Made by a program: the position numbers and the translations under genes. A stretch of 17,541 bases of DNA from Saccoglossus kowalevskii (lineage: Eukaryota > Hemichordata > Enteropneusta > Harrimaniidae). The stretch is from NCBI RefSeq assembly GCF_000003605.2, contig NW_003134375.1:40692-58232 (forward strand), written 5' to 3'. This document shows, one piece after another, positions 1 to 8,759 of this stretch (positions are counted from its first letter, which is position 1; the number at the start of each line of letters is the position of its first letter). Below the pieces are notes generated by a model. It saw only the letters and a list, made by a program, of their open reading frames with translations, had not been told where the DNA came from and searched no databases.

Positions 1-150
1 CATATACCGGGATCTGAGATCAGAATGTCAGGGGTGGAATATGAACACAGATTTTATCCCCGGGAGGCAGATGATGGCGGACAACCTATGTCAACATGTG
101 TGTCAAGTGACAGTATTTTTGAGGGGCATGTCAATTTAAACCACTCATAA
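1..150 (+). CDS. Possible C-terminal coding piece of an unknown host gene (partial, weak)
   Basis: The frame starting at base 1 is open for 49 codons and ends at TAA 148-150. The translation is hydrophilic and mixed in composition (for example FYPREADDGGQ and STCVSSDSIFEGHV), unlike the Phe/Ile/Lys-rich noise of the surrounding AT-rich DNA. It has no start inside the window, so it would be the end of a terminal exon entering from the left. An AATAAA lies near 317-322 and could serve as a poly(A) signal. I recognise no domain. A run of this length without a stop is not rare by chance, so this is a candidate only. Transcript data or homologous proteins ending in the same residues would decide it. 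Confidence 0.3.
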   Translation, partial: HIPGSEIRMSGVEYEHRFYPREADDGGQPMSTCVSSDSIFEGHVNLNHS

Positions 151-1340
151 CAAAAATGTAAAAAATAATATGACAGAGCCCCACACATTTGTTAATACAA
201 TTACATTGCAAAGTATTTTATTTTACTAAACCATTCAGTTATCAATATATCAAGAGTACTTCATGATCGATATTGACAATTTCCTTTCCTATGAAAACTA
301 AACCTTATACATCATCAATAAAAAGCAAATAATACACAACTTACATAACTTGCAATTGCCTTGCAAACCATCAACGATTCAGATACAATAATATGAGACC
401 AATTTTATGTATTTGCACACATGGTGCTAGACGTACTTATGAAATCTCACCTGCATTCATTTGCTAGCTCGGCATGTATTCAACAGTATTCTACAGAGCT
501 ATACGAACGTGTCAACATGTGTATTATTTTGAAGGCGAACATATCAATCCCTGAGATTGCACCATAAGAATCAGTGGATGTAGTTATCTACATTGTTTAC
601 GCATTTCATGTCAGGTTTACTATTGTAATTGTCATCAATTTGAGTAGAATTGATCAGGTGCAGTCAACGGAGCTGTTCGTGAAAAAATGTGTTCGCAAGG
701 GATTTTTAGTGGGCAGGCAAAATCAAACATCTTCAGTGGGGGGGGGGGCATTAAAAATAGGGTTTCTCAGAGAGAAATTCCAGTAGGAGAAGATTTTTAT
801 TCAGAAGGCAGGCAAGTTTCGTTTTTAGATTGAGCGGGTAAGGGTAAAATGCAGAATTTTCCGTGGGCATTTTCCTGGCCAAAGGGGAGTAGTCCAATGG
901 CGCAAACTGCATGATAATATTCGCCTGAGGCAGATTGTGCCGTACCATTTGTAGCACTTAGCACGTGATCAATTTGACTGAACGCCACCAGCGATGCCAG
1001 TCTTCACAAACAATGCCTGTATTATGCAGTCCAGTGCTGTTAGTTTTTTTAGAGAGGGCAATCTGAATAAATTAATCCTTCCTGGGTTTTCCTATATGCA
1101 TATGCTTTTTAGAGTTCGAAATGTCTTGAATAAATGCATTTTATCTTAGTTTTTGCATTGGTTTCTATGGAGAGAATATTTTTCCATATCTCAAAATATT
1201 GCTTGGTGACATATAAGGTAAAAAAAGTCATATTGTTGTTGATACCAATCCTAGCTTCGTTGAAAATTTTTCAAAAAAATTCCATAGTGTAGTGTGTTTC
1301 CAGGGGGATAATATGTTCCCATTGTTTTCAATGAAGAGTC
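151..1340. other. Noncoding AT-rich DNA, no gene seen
   Basis: I see no gene that I can support. The stretch contains an 11-base G run at 738-748. A slightly GC-richer block follows at about 780-1010, where two overlapping - strand frames are open (751-957 and 797-988); they look like chance frames or an unidentified repeat. The part from about 1140 on reads like an old dispersed repeat leading into the duplicated segment at 1341. Confidence 0.5.
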
Positions 1341-1436
1341 ATGTCCCGCAATGCAATGCACATATGCTCAGTGACATGGTTAGTCGTGCAACATTTGAAT
1401 TTGACTCCAACTCACTTAAGCTATTTCGGTGATATC
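1341..1436 (+). repeat. Diverged duplicated segment, copy 1
   Basis: This segment resembles 1861-1955 in the same orientation. Shared blocks in the same order are TGTC(C/T)C with an AATGCA/AATGCATTG block, then GTGCAA(C/A)ATTTGAA, AACTC(A/T)CTTA and a GGTGA(T/A)AT end. The two copies differ by many substitutions and one gap of roughly ten bases. This suggests two old copies of one dispersed repeat, or an internal duplication. Found by eye; no alignment score is available. Confidence 0.45.
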
Positions 1437-1501
1437 GCAAGATATGTTTTTTCAATAAAATTTAGCTATGCACATGGGTTCTTCAGCGTATGAGAAGGAA
1501 T

Positions 1502-1724
1502 GGCACTCTTAGCCACCAGTGACAGATTCAAAATCGTTTCCGTTTTATTGATAAATAAATACCTGCCAGCATTTTACCTTCAAATTTGATCGGGTAGGTG
1601 TCCTGAATGGGTTGAGAGTACACTTTATTAGGTATGTATGGTTTTTGGTCGGAGGTACACATTTATTTACTAATAAAACGGGAATGACACTGAATCTGTG
1701 ACGTCTCCGGTGTCTGAGTGTGAC
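1502..1724. repeat. Imperfect inverted repeat, possible palindromic or MITE-like element
   Basis: The left arm (about 1522-1563) and the right arm (about 1655-1699) are reverse complements with small gaps. ACAGATTCA at 1522-1530 pairs exactly with TGAATCTGT at 1691-1699. CGTTTTATT at 1541-1549 pairs with AATAAAACG at 1672-1680, and a TAAATAAAT-type block continues the match to about 1563/1655. Weaker pairing may extend to 1502 and 1724. The central spacer is about 90 bases. I see no transposase and no clear target duplication, so it could be a non-autonomous element or a local inverted duplication. Confidence 0.55.
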
Positions 1725-1860
1725 ATCCTTTTGGCACTTCGTGTTCGCTATCGGGGTCACCCATAGCGCCGATGAGCCTCTGTGATCCGGATTAAGTTTG
1801 TAGAATACGCCAATCCCAAGCACACACGAGTTCTTTCTAAGCTTTCTTCGATATTTTATT

Positions 1861-1955
1861 GTCTCCCATAATGCATTGTATGTTCAGAAGTGCAAAATTT
1901 GAACTTGGGTACAACTCTCTTAATAAAGAGTATTGCCGGTGAAATGGGTCATGGC
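1861..1955 (+). repeat. Diverged duplicated segment, copy 2
   Basis: This is the partner of the segment at 1341-1436, in the same orientation and with the same order of conserved blocks. The 1.5-1.72 kb inverted repeat lies between the two copies, so one larger unit may have been split by that element. By-eye match only. Confidence 0.45.
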
Positions 1956-3140
1956 ATTTTGTCATTTGATGGAAAATGTAGGTATTATATTACCATTAAA
2001 TTCGCCTGCTATAAAAAAACACGTAAGGATTGTAGCTGGTGACCAATCAAGACTTTAACTTCTTCTCTGGGAAATGATAGGGAGACGGTAGCAGAAACTG
2101 TTGAGAGGGGAGAATTAAGACAGTATGAACTGTTGATCAAACATAAATACCAAACATTTTTTGCAAATTTACTCGTTGACTGCACCTGATTGTTATAAAA
2201 CTATGTTCCGGTCATCAGCCGTTTTCAGTCTGTGATACAGCTCATTTTCGATGGTCTTTGCCATCACCAATATGCCACAGCAAGGTACTCTGCAATAGAT
2301 AACGGCTGTATATTCAGATATCAGGCTTTCTAAACTATTAATGTGAACACATGCTAGTCTATATTTGATGTCATACATACCTAGATCTTTATTATTGCTT
2401 TGCCAATATAAGCACCAGAGAACAAACCAATGAACTTGCTGGGTGTGTGTTCAAATCCTACAGTAACGTCTTCTTTGTATTTCAGTTTTCCCTTAAAGTT
2501 AAATAAGAGGATGTTGAATTTATAGTACTATATATCACCATCATTGTATTACATATTGAACTTATAGTATAATATAACGAAATCATTATATGAGCTTATT
2601 ACGAGGATACTGCAAAGTATGCACGAATACAGTGCAACACGTTGAATCATAATGACGAGGTGGAATCCAGACACTTTATTCAACTAATATGATAACCAAA
2701 TCATCATTTAATATTTTGCTACATAATAATATTCTGATAATATAGTTTTGGTTTTAACATTGGAAACTGCTTACATTTGTCTGGATTGATTTTATTGTAT
2801 TGTGATATTGACCCAATAACACCCACACGGGCGAATGTATTAAGATGTTTGTACACTGTACTTGAAAATGGACCGCCAACCTAAGAAATATTCAGTGTCT
2901 AAAATTTTAGTTTTTATCATATCATATTATAGCATATTTTAGTGTTATCATATTGATAACAATATTTTGTAGTATTTATTTCAAAACAATATTATAATTA
3001 GCATATGTTATTTGACTACTAATAATTATGTTTATTCTAAAAATACAATAAAAGACAGACTGCCTGAATACAGGACATTTATTTTGAGACACACCAGGGA
3101 GCCGATATATCTCACTCTAAATGTTTGTGTATCAACATGA
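1956..3140. other. AT-rich intergenic or intronic DNA, no gene seen
   Basis: No supported gene or RNA. The second half (about 2500-3060) is very AT-rich with short self-complementary runs of TATCATATTATA type. A 61-codon - strand frame at 2193-2378 matches nothing I know and has no splice or context support. Confidence 0.5.
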
Positions 3141-3912
3141 GTTGTCATTGCAAACGATGGAAACATAATTACTGACAGCTGTCGCAGTGACCACCATGAC
3201 ATGATTACTCGATATTATGGACAAATTATTGAATCTTTAGGAAGTGCTGGTGACGAAACATTTATTAGAAAATCAACCAGACGTTTTATGGCTGTACCTG
3301 GTTGGTAGTTAAGGAGGTACATGACACTGCTCGCAATTATTTTCATTCTTGGTGTGACTCTGGTAAACCTAGTTATGGTTTTGTGTACCAGATGATGCGC
3401 AAATCGAGGTCACAATTCAAACTTGCTTTGCACTACTGCAGAAATAATAAGATCCAATTTGAGTCTGATAATCTGGCCAAGTCGTTGATGAACGAAGATC
3501 GGCGGATATTTTGAAAACAGGCTACGACGGCATATAACCATTGTACTATTGCTCCGGTGAATCTAATATTGCAAACATATGGGCAAACCATTTTAATACG
3601 ATTTTAAATTCTGTTAATGATATTTATAAAGTTAAAGTGCAGCAATAAGTTTCAGTTAATACGTTAGATGTTCCAACTGTGTCCGTAAAAGAAGTCGCTA
3701 CGTTTGTGCAGTCTTGTGCAGCCGGTCTATGTGCTGAGCACCTTAAATTTGCTAGCCCAGTGATCTCATTACATCTGTCAATGTGTCTGTCTACAATGCT
3801 TATACACGGAACTTTTCCAAGGTTGATTGAAGTTGAACTGCTCCCAATAGCTAAGAACAAATGTGGAAATATGACCAGCAAAGATAATTATCGACCCATT
3901 GCCATAACTACA
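3141..3912 (+). pseudogene. LINE polymerase, left half (linker and start of RT domain)
   Basis: Readable in three pieces. Bases 3141-3301 are open in one frame (NIITDSCRSDHHD, then SAGDETFIRKSTRRF). The frame shifts near 3301 to 3302-3514 (KPSYGFVYQMMRKSRSQFKL), which is the linker between endonuclease and RT. It shifts again to 3679-3912, which includes GLCAEHLKFA, then an LIHGTFP block and IAKNKCGNMTSKDNYRPIAIT. These are typical of region 0/1 of LINE RTs, where nascent cDNA synthesis machinery begins. The reading stops at 3912 only because the LTR element starts at 3913; the extra residues read beyond it are LTR sequence. Other defects include an unreadable stretch at about 3515-3670. It makes no functional protein. 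Confidence 0.8.
3909..3912 (+). repeat. Target-site duplication TACA, left copy
   Basis: TACA at 3909-3912 directly precedes the first base of the 5' LTR (TGTAACC). The same four bases, 10231-10234, directly follow the last base of the 3' LTR (GGTTACA). Removing the element and one TACA restores an uninterrupted LINE codon frame, which independently fixes both element ends. Four-base duplications are within the usual range for Ty3/Gypsy integrases. Confidence 0.85.
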
Positions 3913-4346
3913 TGTAACCCGAGTGGTATTATTATATGTGCTGCGCCCTCTATTTGTTCTTGGTGCGTATGCTCATAAATATTAATGAGGCTATTTGACC
4001 CCTGCCCCAACACCCGCCTGAACGAAAGTGAATCTGCCGCACATTTAGTTCCCGCGCTGTCAGAAATTCTACTTTTGGCGCTGTATGTGAACTTTGTTGG
4101 TCCTTGGTGCGTTATAATCATTTCAGTGTGGCATCAAAACCGTTCTACCGGCAAGATCTAGTTGATGTTATTCTACCCAGTGTGCATTGCAAGAGCGTAT
4201 CTGAGCTATCGCGGAATAAAGAGGAATTCCTACCAACTGGTGTGACGAAAGAAAACGGATCTGTAGTTAAGACTTGAGTATCATAGATTAAACTGGGGTT
4301 AGCCACCCAGTTTGATTTTTTTGTATGCCGGATAAGTGTACTGTAT
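3913..4346 (+). repeat. 5' LTR, truncated at its 3' end
   Basis: This aligns without gaps to 9588-10021, the first 434 bases of the 3' LTR. After GTGTACTGTAT (ending 4346 and 10021) the two copies diverge abruptly. The remaining 209 bases of the 3' LTR are absent here, and gag sequence follows directly. An AT-rich TATA-like ATAAATA lies at 3975-3981 and an AATAAA at 4215-4220; the latter reads GATAAT in the 3' LTR. Only two mismatches fall in about the first 255 bases and about sixteen in the rest. Confidence 0.9.
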
Positions 4347-4759
4347 CTACATCGTTTGATGTAGAGGAGAGAGACTCCGTGTTCCAGAATCTTGTGAGCA
4401 GATTAGAGGTTTTGGAACAAAATACAACTGCTCACATCTCTGTAGCCTGTAATCAAGTTGCCACTACAAACAATAAAGATAGATGGAAGGGTAGAAAAGG
4501 TAAATTTACCAATATTGCTACTCCAACAGTCCCAAACCAGAGTGACCAGTCTGACAACAATACAGACATGCATTATGATGATTCTTGTGTTAATAACAAT
4601 GAGTATGGTGATATAGTTGGAGCTTCCTTTTGTTTCAAGTGTGGAATTGATGGACATTCCCAGCGAAAGTGTCAGAAGCCATGCAATATGGAGTTAGTGA
4701 ACCAAAGGTTTGTCAAATTGTTCTTTGATCAGAAGGGAAACGGAGCTGGACACCTGTAG
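4325..4759 (+). pseudogene. gag: gag remnant: C-terminal nucleocapsid region with zinc knuckle
   Basis: The 144-codon frame keeps only the end of Gag. A CCHC zinc knuckle (CFKCGIDGHSQRKC, spacing C-x2-C-x4-H-x4-C) at about 4629-4670 marks the nucleocapsid part, which binds the element's RNA during particle assembly. It is preceded by a short coiled stretch (VFQNLVSRLEVLEQN) and a Lys/Arg-rich patch (KDRWKGRKGK). The capsid domain, normally several hundred residues upstream, is missing. The first seven codons from ATG 4325 are LTR sequence, because the deletion at 4346/4347 joins the LTR to the middle of gag; that ATG is therefore an accident. The frame ends at TAG 4757-4759, overlapping the pol frame, and carries the frameshift heptamer at 4735. 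Confidence 0.85.
4735..4741 (+). promoter_or_regulatory. -1 ribosomal frameshift heptamer GGGAAAC (gag to pol)
   Basis: G GGA AAC is in the gag phase (codons 4736-4738 GGA and 4739-4741 AAC), matching the X XXY YYZ slippery rule. A -1 slip moves ribosomes from the gag frame into the frame that is open from 4729 to 5808 and encodes the protease, bypassing the gag stop at 4757. The site sits 22 bases before the gag terminator and five bases before a perfect stem. Confidence 0.8.
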
Positions 4760-4789
4760 AGGGGCAATCTGGTGTCCATGAAAACCCTT
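4747..4789 (+). promoter_or_regulatory. Frameshift-stimulating stem-loop, possible pseudoknot
   Basis: TGGACACC (4747-4754) and GGTGTCCA (4771-4778) form a perfect 8-bp stem with a 16-base loop, starting five bases after the slippery heptamer, the usual spacing. Loop bases GAGGG (4759-4763) can pair with CCCTT (4785-4789), one pair being G-U, which would give an H-type pseudoknot. The gag stop lies at the stem-loop junction. The stem is seen directly; the pseudoknot is inferred. Confidence 0.65.
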
Positions 4790-5811
4790 GTCCCAACCAT
4801 GATAATACATATGGGGCCCATGATGGAAGTGGTGGAGAGACTGAGCCTGTCAGTGTCATGACCAGCCAGGCTAATGTGACAACCCGTGACATACCTGATG
4901 GACTTGTTGGGGGTGCTGCTGAGGTTCATGTTTTTGTGGAGGAAGTTAGGTGCAAATTTTTCCTTGATAGTGGGTCACAAGTCACCTTGGTTTCTAACTT
5001 TTTCTATAAAAATAAGCTTCATCACTGTCATCTACAGCCTGTACATGACTTGGTGGTTGTTGGTGCTGCTGGCCAAGTAGTGCCATATGATGGGATTATT
5101 AGGATTTCTGTAAGGTTTCCCAAGAATATTGCTGGTACTGGTGAGACATTTCAGTCCTTAGCTTTAGTATGTTCAGACAGTGAACAGGAAAGTGATTGTC
5201 CTGTTATATTTGGTACAAATACTAATCTGTTAAGAAACATGGCAAATGTATGCAGAGAAGTGGCTGGTGGAAAGTACTTGAATAAGTTGACAATGAATAG
5301 TTTGTGTGCTCAAGCATACAAGCGAGTTAACATACTGGACAAGTATGACTCGAATGGAAGGATGGGTGAGGTGAAACTGATGCGAAAACATGCTGTCTCT
5401 GTTGCTGGTGGTGCTCCTGTACCCTTGACTGGAGTGACCAAGGTACTGACAGTACTTCTGGAGTCACCACAATGTTTCAACCTTCCTGGTGGACTAATTG
5501 TAAAGAGCAGTGTAGCTCAACTGAAGTCTGGAAGTATCCAGAAGTTCAAGGTAGTGGTACATAATGAGACTAATCATGATGTTTGTATTCTCCCAAAGAG
5601 TATACTCGCTGAGTTGCATGTACCTGATTGGGTGCGAACTGTACAACCCAGTGAGTTATACTCACAGAAAGTTGAACCAAAAGCAAGTACTCGCTGTGGT
5701 GGTTATAGTGTATCAGTAGACGCATATCAGAAAGAGAATCTGATTGTTAATTTTGGCAGTGCACCCCTTAGTGAAGATGACAAGAAGAGAATAACCGAGA
5801 AAGCTGAATAG

Positions 5812-6590
5812 ACGTCAACATGTATTTTCCGTCATGACTGGGATGTGGGCTGTACTCCAGCAGTGGAGCATAGAATTCCTCTGCGTGATTCTACCCCTTT
5901 CAGGGAAAGGTCCAGGAGGATTACTCCAGCAGACTTTGATGATGCCAGAAGGCACATTCAGGATCTACTTGATGCGGGTATTATTAAAGAATCTAGGAGT
6001 CAATGCCTCACCAATTGTCCTGGTGAGGAAAAAGAATGGAACTTTACGACTATGTGTGGACTATCGGACACTGAATCAACGTACCATCCCTGATCAATAT
6101 ACCGTACCAAGAATCCAAGATGCAATAGATTGTTTTACTGGATGTACATGGTTCCATGTTCTGGGTTTGAAATCTTGATATTATCAGATACCTATGGATG
6201 AAGCCGATAAAGAGAAGACTGCATTCATATGCCCTCTAGAGTTCTATCAGTTTGAACGCATGCCGCAGGATATTACTGGAGCACCTGCTACATTCCAATG
6301 CTTGATGGAGAAATGCATGTCTGATATGCATTTATTGGATGTCCTCGTTTACCTAGATGACCTGATCATATTTGGTCGCACCCTGGGAGAAGCAGAGGAC
6401 CGACTTAAGAAGGTGCTTGTCTGCAGAAAAGTGCCAACTTTTCCAAAAATCTGTAAAATATCTTGGCCACATTGTTTGTGAAGATGGGGTTAAACCAGAC
6501 CTGACAAAATAGAGGCCTTGAAGACTTGGCCTACTCCGAGGAACATCAGACAATTGAAATTGAGGATTTTTAGGTTATTATTGCCGATTT
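5812..6590 (+). pseudogene. pol: pol: reverse transcriptase domain, broken
   Basis: RT copies the element RNA into DNA in particles. Fingers (RHDWDVGCTPAVEHRIPL, then DARRHIQDLLDAGIIKES) read in the protease frame to about 6000. A 2-bp loss there shifts to the next frame (SPIVLVRKKNGTLRLCVDYR). Motif A, normally LDLKSGY, reads LGLKS then TGA (6176-6178): the catalytic Asp is Gly (codon 6164-6166). The same frame resumes with IPMDEADKEKTAF, then MPQDITGAPATFQ (G to D in the usual MPQG) and the YLDD box at 6350-6361. From about 6410 the text jumps between frames several times (KCQLFQKS, then YLGHIVCEDGVKPD, then TWPTPRNIRQLK), ending near GYYCRFVASYAQI. Inactive by several independent defects. 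Confidence 0.9.
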
Positions 6591-7489
6591 GTGGCAAGCT
6601 ATGCCCAAATAGTAAAACCACTGAATGACTTAACTGCCAGGTATCTTCCACCCAAATTTCGAAAGAAGGTGTCCAAGAAAAAGAAAGCTGATGTGACCTA
6701 TCACAATGCGACTGAACCGTTTGGAGACCGTTGGACACCTGCCTGTCAACAAGCCATGGATAAAGTGATAAATTAGTTAACGCAAACTCTAATACTAGCA
6801 TTTGCTGATCTGACACTTCCATTTGGCTTACATGTAGTATAGATGGCCTGGGTGGTGTCCTATATCAGAAGCAAGACAATGATTTGAAAACTATTGCCTA
6901 TGCCAGTAGGGGATTTATTCAAAGTGAACGGCGATATCCTGTGCACAAACTTGAATTTCTTGCCCTCAAGTGATGCATTACAGAAAAGTTTCATGACTAT
7001 TTGTATGGTGCAAAGTGCACAGTACTTACGGACAATAATCCACTTACCTATCTACACACCACTGCCAAGCTAAATGCAGCAGGTCACCGTTGGTTATCTG
7101 CCCTTGCTGATTATGATTTTACCCTGCACTATTGTAGAGGATGCCTCAAAATTGATGCTCATGCATTATCCCGCCGACCTCAATCTGATAGAGATGCTAG
7201 TGATACTCCATTCATGGAGGAAGAAATAGAAAGATTGAGAGCTCGATTAGAAGGTCGTTGTCAAGTACCTGGAGAGGTAGTTGGAGCAATTAGCATGCAG
7301 CATGGAGTGGTGCTGAAGACGTGGTGCCATGTTGATGGAGAAGTGGCCAATTGTAATTCCACTTCTACTAAAACAAACTCTTCTGTTGAGTTTCAGCCAA
7401 CTCTTGTAGTGACTGTATGCAAGTCAGGGGGCGCTATCCCTCAAGAATGTATTGAGCCAATTCGACCAGGTCCACTTCTCTGCATGTGA
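6591..7489 (+). pseudogene. pol: pol: RNase H domain with connection, broken
   Basis: The connection reads YAQIVKPLNDL and a Lys-rich insert (KKVSKKKKADV), then DRWTPACQQAMDKV up to TAG 6774-6776. It then shifts frame near 6830 into the RNase H fold: IDGLGGVLYQKQD, IAYASRGF, VHKLEFLALK, CTVLTDNNPLTYL and a final AHALSRRP. RNase H removes the RNA strand during reverse transcription. The acidic residues in KLEF and LTDNN are present. The first one, normally in a (H/T)DAS motif, falls in the frame-shifted join and is not readable. A TGA at 6971-6973 is in frame, probably from Trp. The end (7200-7489) is an acidic and variable linker to integrase. Confidence 0.85.
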
Positions 7490-8757
7490 GAGACTGGTAT
7501 CAGCTACAAAGGACTGACCCATCGACAAAACAAGTTATAGAGTATCTGGAAGAAAACATCAAACCAATGTCTGGCATTCATGATCGTGAGGTGAAATTGT
7601 TGCTGAAAGAATGGGGAAAGTTGTGTTTCCGAGATGGAATCCTGTACAGACGCAGCAATGACTCTGATGGTAAAGCACGAAATCAGCTAGTTTTGCCACG
7701 GGTATTTAGGGATCAAGCTGTTAAGTTTCTGCACGATAATCTAGGTCATATGGGAGTGGAGAGAACACTAGAACTAGTTAGGGCTCGGTTTTATTGGTTT
7801 TATTAGATGAGAGCTATCATAGAGCATAAGATTAAGAACTGTGGACGGTGTGTCCGACGAACGTCCTTACCAAAGAGAGCGGCTCCATTAGTTAATATTC
7901 TTACCAGTGCTCCCATGGAATTAGTATGCATAGATTTTCTTACTTAAGAACCAGACTGCAGTAATACTCAAAATATGCTTGTTGTTACTGATCATTACAC
8001 TCGATATGCGCAAGCATTTCCCACCAAGGACCAATAGGCCAAAACGGTAGCTAAAGTCGGTTTGGAAAAATACTTTGTTCATTATGGCCTCCCTGGGTGT
8101 ATCCACTCTGACCAGGATAGAAATTTGTGGAAGGAGGTATTTCAGGTACTGGGTATTCGGAAATCAAGGACCACACCTTACCATCCTCAGGGAGATCCGC
8201 AGCCCGAACGCGTTAATAGGACACTGTTAAACATGCTGGGAACTCTGGAAGACAAGGACAAATTGCATTGGAGCCAGCATATCAGTTTTTTAGTGCATGC
8301 CTACAATTGTACTAGGAACGATGGTACCCACTTTTCACCTTATTACTTGATGTTTGGTCGTGAAGCACGACTACCCATTAACCTGTGTTTTGGAGTAACT
8401 CCTGATGAACATAGCAATACAACCTATCTAGAGTACATTCAGCAACTTAGAGGTAGACTCCAGGAAGCCTACAGGCTTGCAACGAATGAGGCGACAAAGA
8501 CAGCTGTGGCTAACAAAAGAAGATACAGCAGCAAAGTCCATGCAAGCCACCTGATGCTTGGTGATATGGTGTTAGTTCGGAATGTTGAATTGCATGGAAA
8601 ACACAAGTTATCTGATCGATGGAAGCCTGATATCCATGTGGTAGTCAAACAACATGGTGAGTTACCAGTCTATACAGTAGAGCCTGAGAGTATAGATTGA
8701 TCTGAGAAAACTTTACATAGGAACTTACTCTTTTCTGTTGGGTAGAGTCGCACTCTA
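7486..8757 (+). pseudogene. pol: pol: integrase (HHCC, DDE core, GPY/F-like C-terminus), broken
   Basis: Integrase inserts the cDNA into host DNA. One frame carries the whole domain, with in-frame stops at TAG 7804, TAA 7945, TAG 8035 and TGA 8698. The zinc-binding part is HDNLGH (H-x4-H, about 7732-7749) and CGRC (7840-7851). Core acidic residues are Asp in VCIDF (7933-7935), Asp in HSDQ (8110-8112) and Glu in PQPERVNRTLL (about 8206). The second Asp and Glu are 31 residues apart instead of the usual 35, suggesting a 12-base in-frame deletion after RNLW. The C-terminal part has GDMVLVRN and LSDRWKPDIHVVV, a GPY/F-type module, then KTLHRNLL after the 8698 stop. Confidence 0.9.
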
Positions 8758-8759
8758 GT

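Larger units (their letters stand above)
4729..5811 (+). pseudogene. pol: pol N-terminal part: aspartic protease and linker
   Basis: The pol frame is open from just after TGA 4726-4728 to TAG 5809-5811, and ribosomes would enter it by -1 frameshift at 4735. The active-site motif is DSGSQVTLVS with the D-S-G triad at 4966-4974, preceded by a hydrophobic strand (VRCKFFL). CPVIFGTNTNLL, about 80 residues later, corresponds to the second conserved element (ILGTN-like) of retropepsins. Retropepsins act as dimers and cut Gag and Pol into mature proteins. The rest of the frame (about 5220-5808) is a linker leading to RT, ending SEDDKKRITEKAE, where Gypsy RTs usually continue into the fingers. The TAG at 5809 is a mutation: the same frame continues with RT sequence from 5812. 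This is the longest undamaged piece of pol. Confidence 0.85.

Noticed and set aside
751-988. Overlapping - strand frames (68 and 63 codons) as a small gene
   Set aside because: They use different frames over the same bases, have no recognisable domain, no splice context and no conservation evidence visible here.
1545-1823. 92-codon - strand frame as a gene
   Set aside because: It lies across the inverted repeat and has no recognisable domain; likely a chance frame.
2193-2378. 61-codon - strand frame as a downstream PTGR1-like exon
   Set aside because: No match to the cofactor domain or C-terminal segments, and no convincing splice sites.
4347-4400. tRNA primer-binding site after the 5' LTR
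   Set aside because: Sequence after 4346 is gag coding sequence; the region that would hold the site was deleted.
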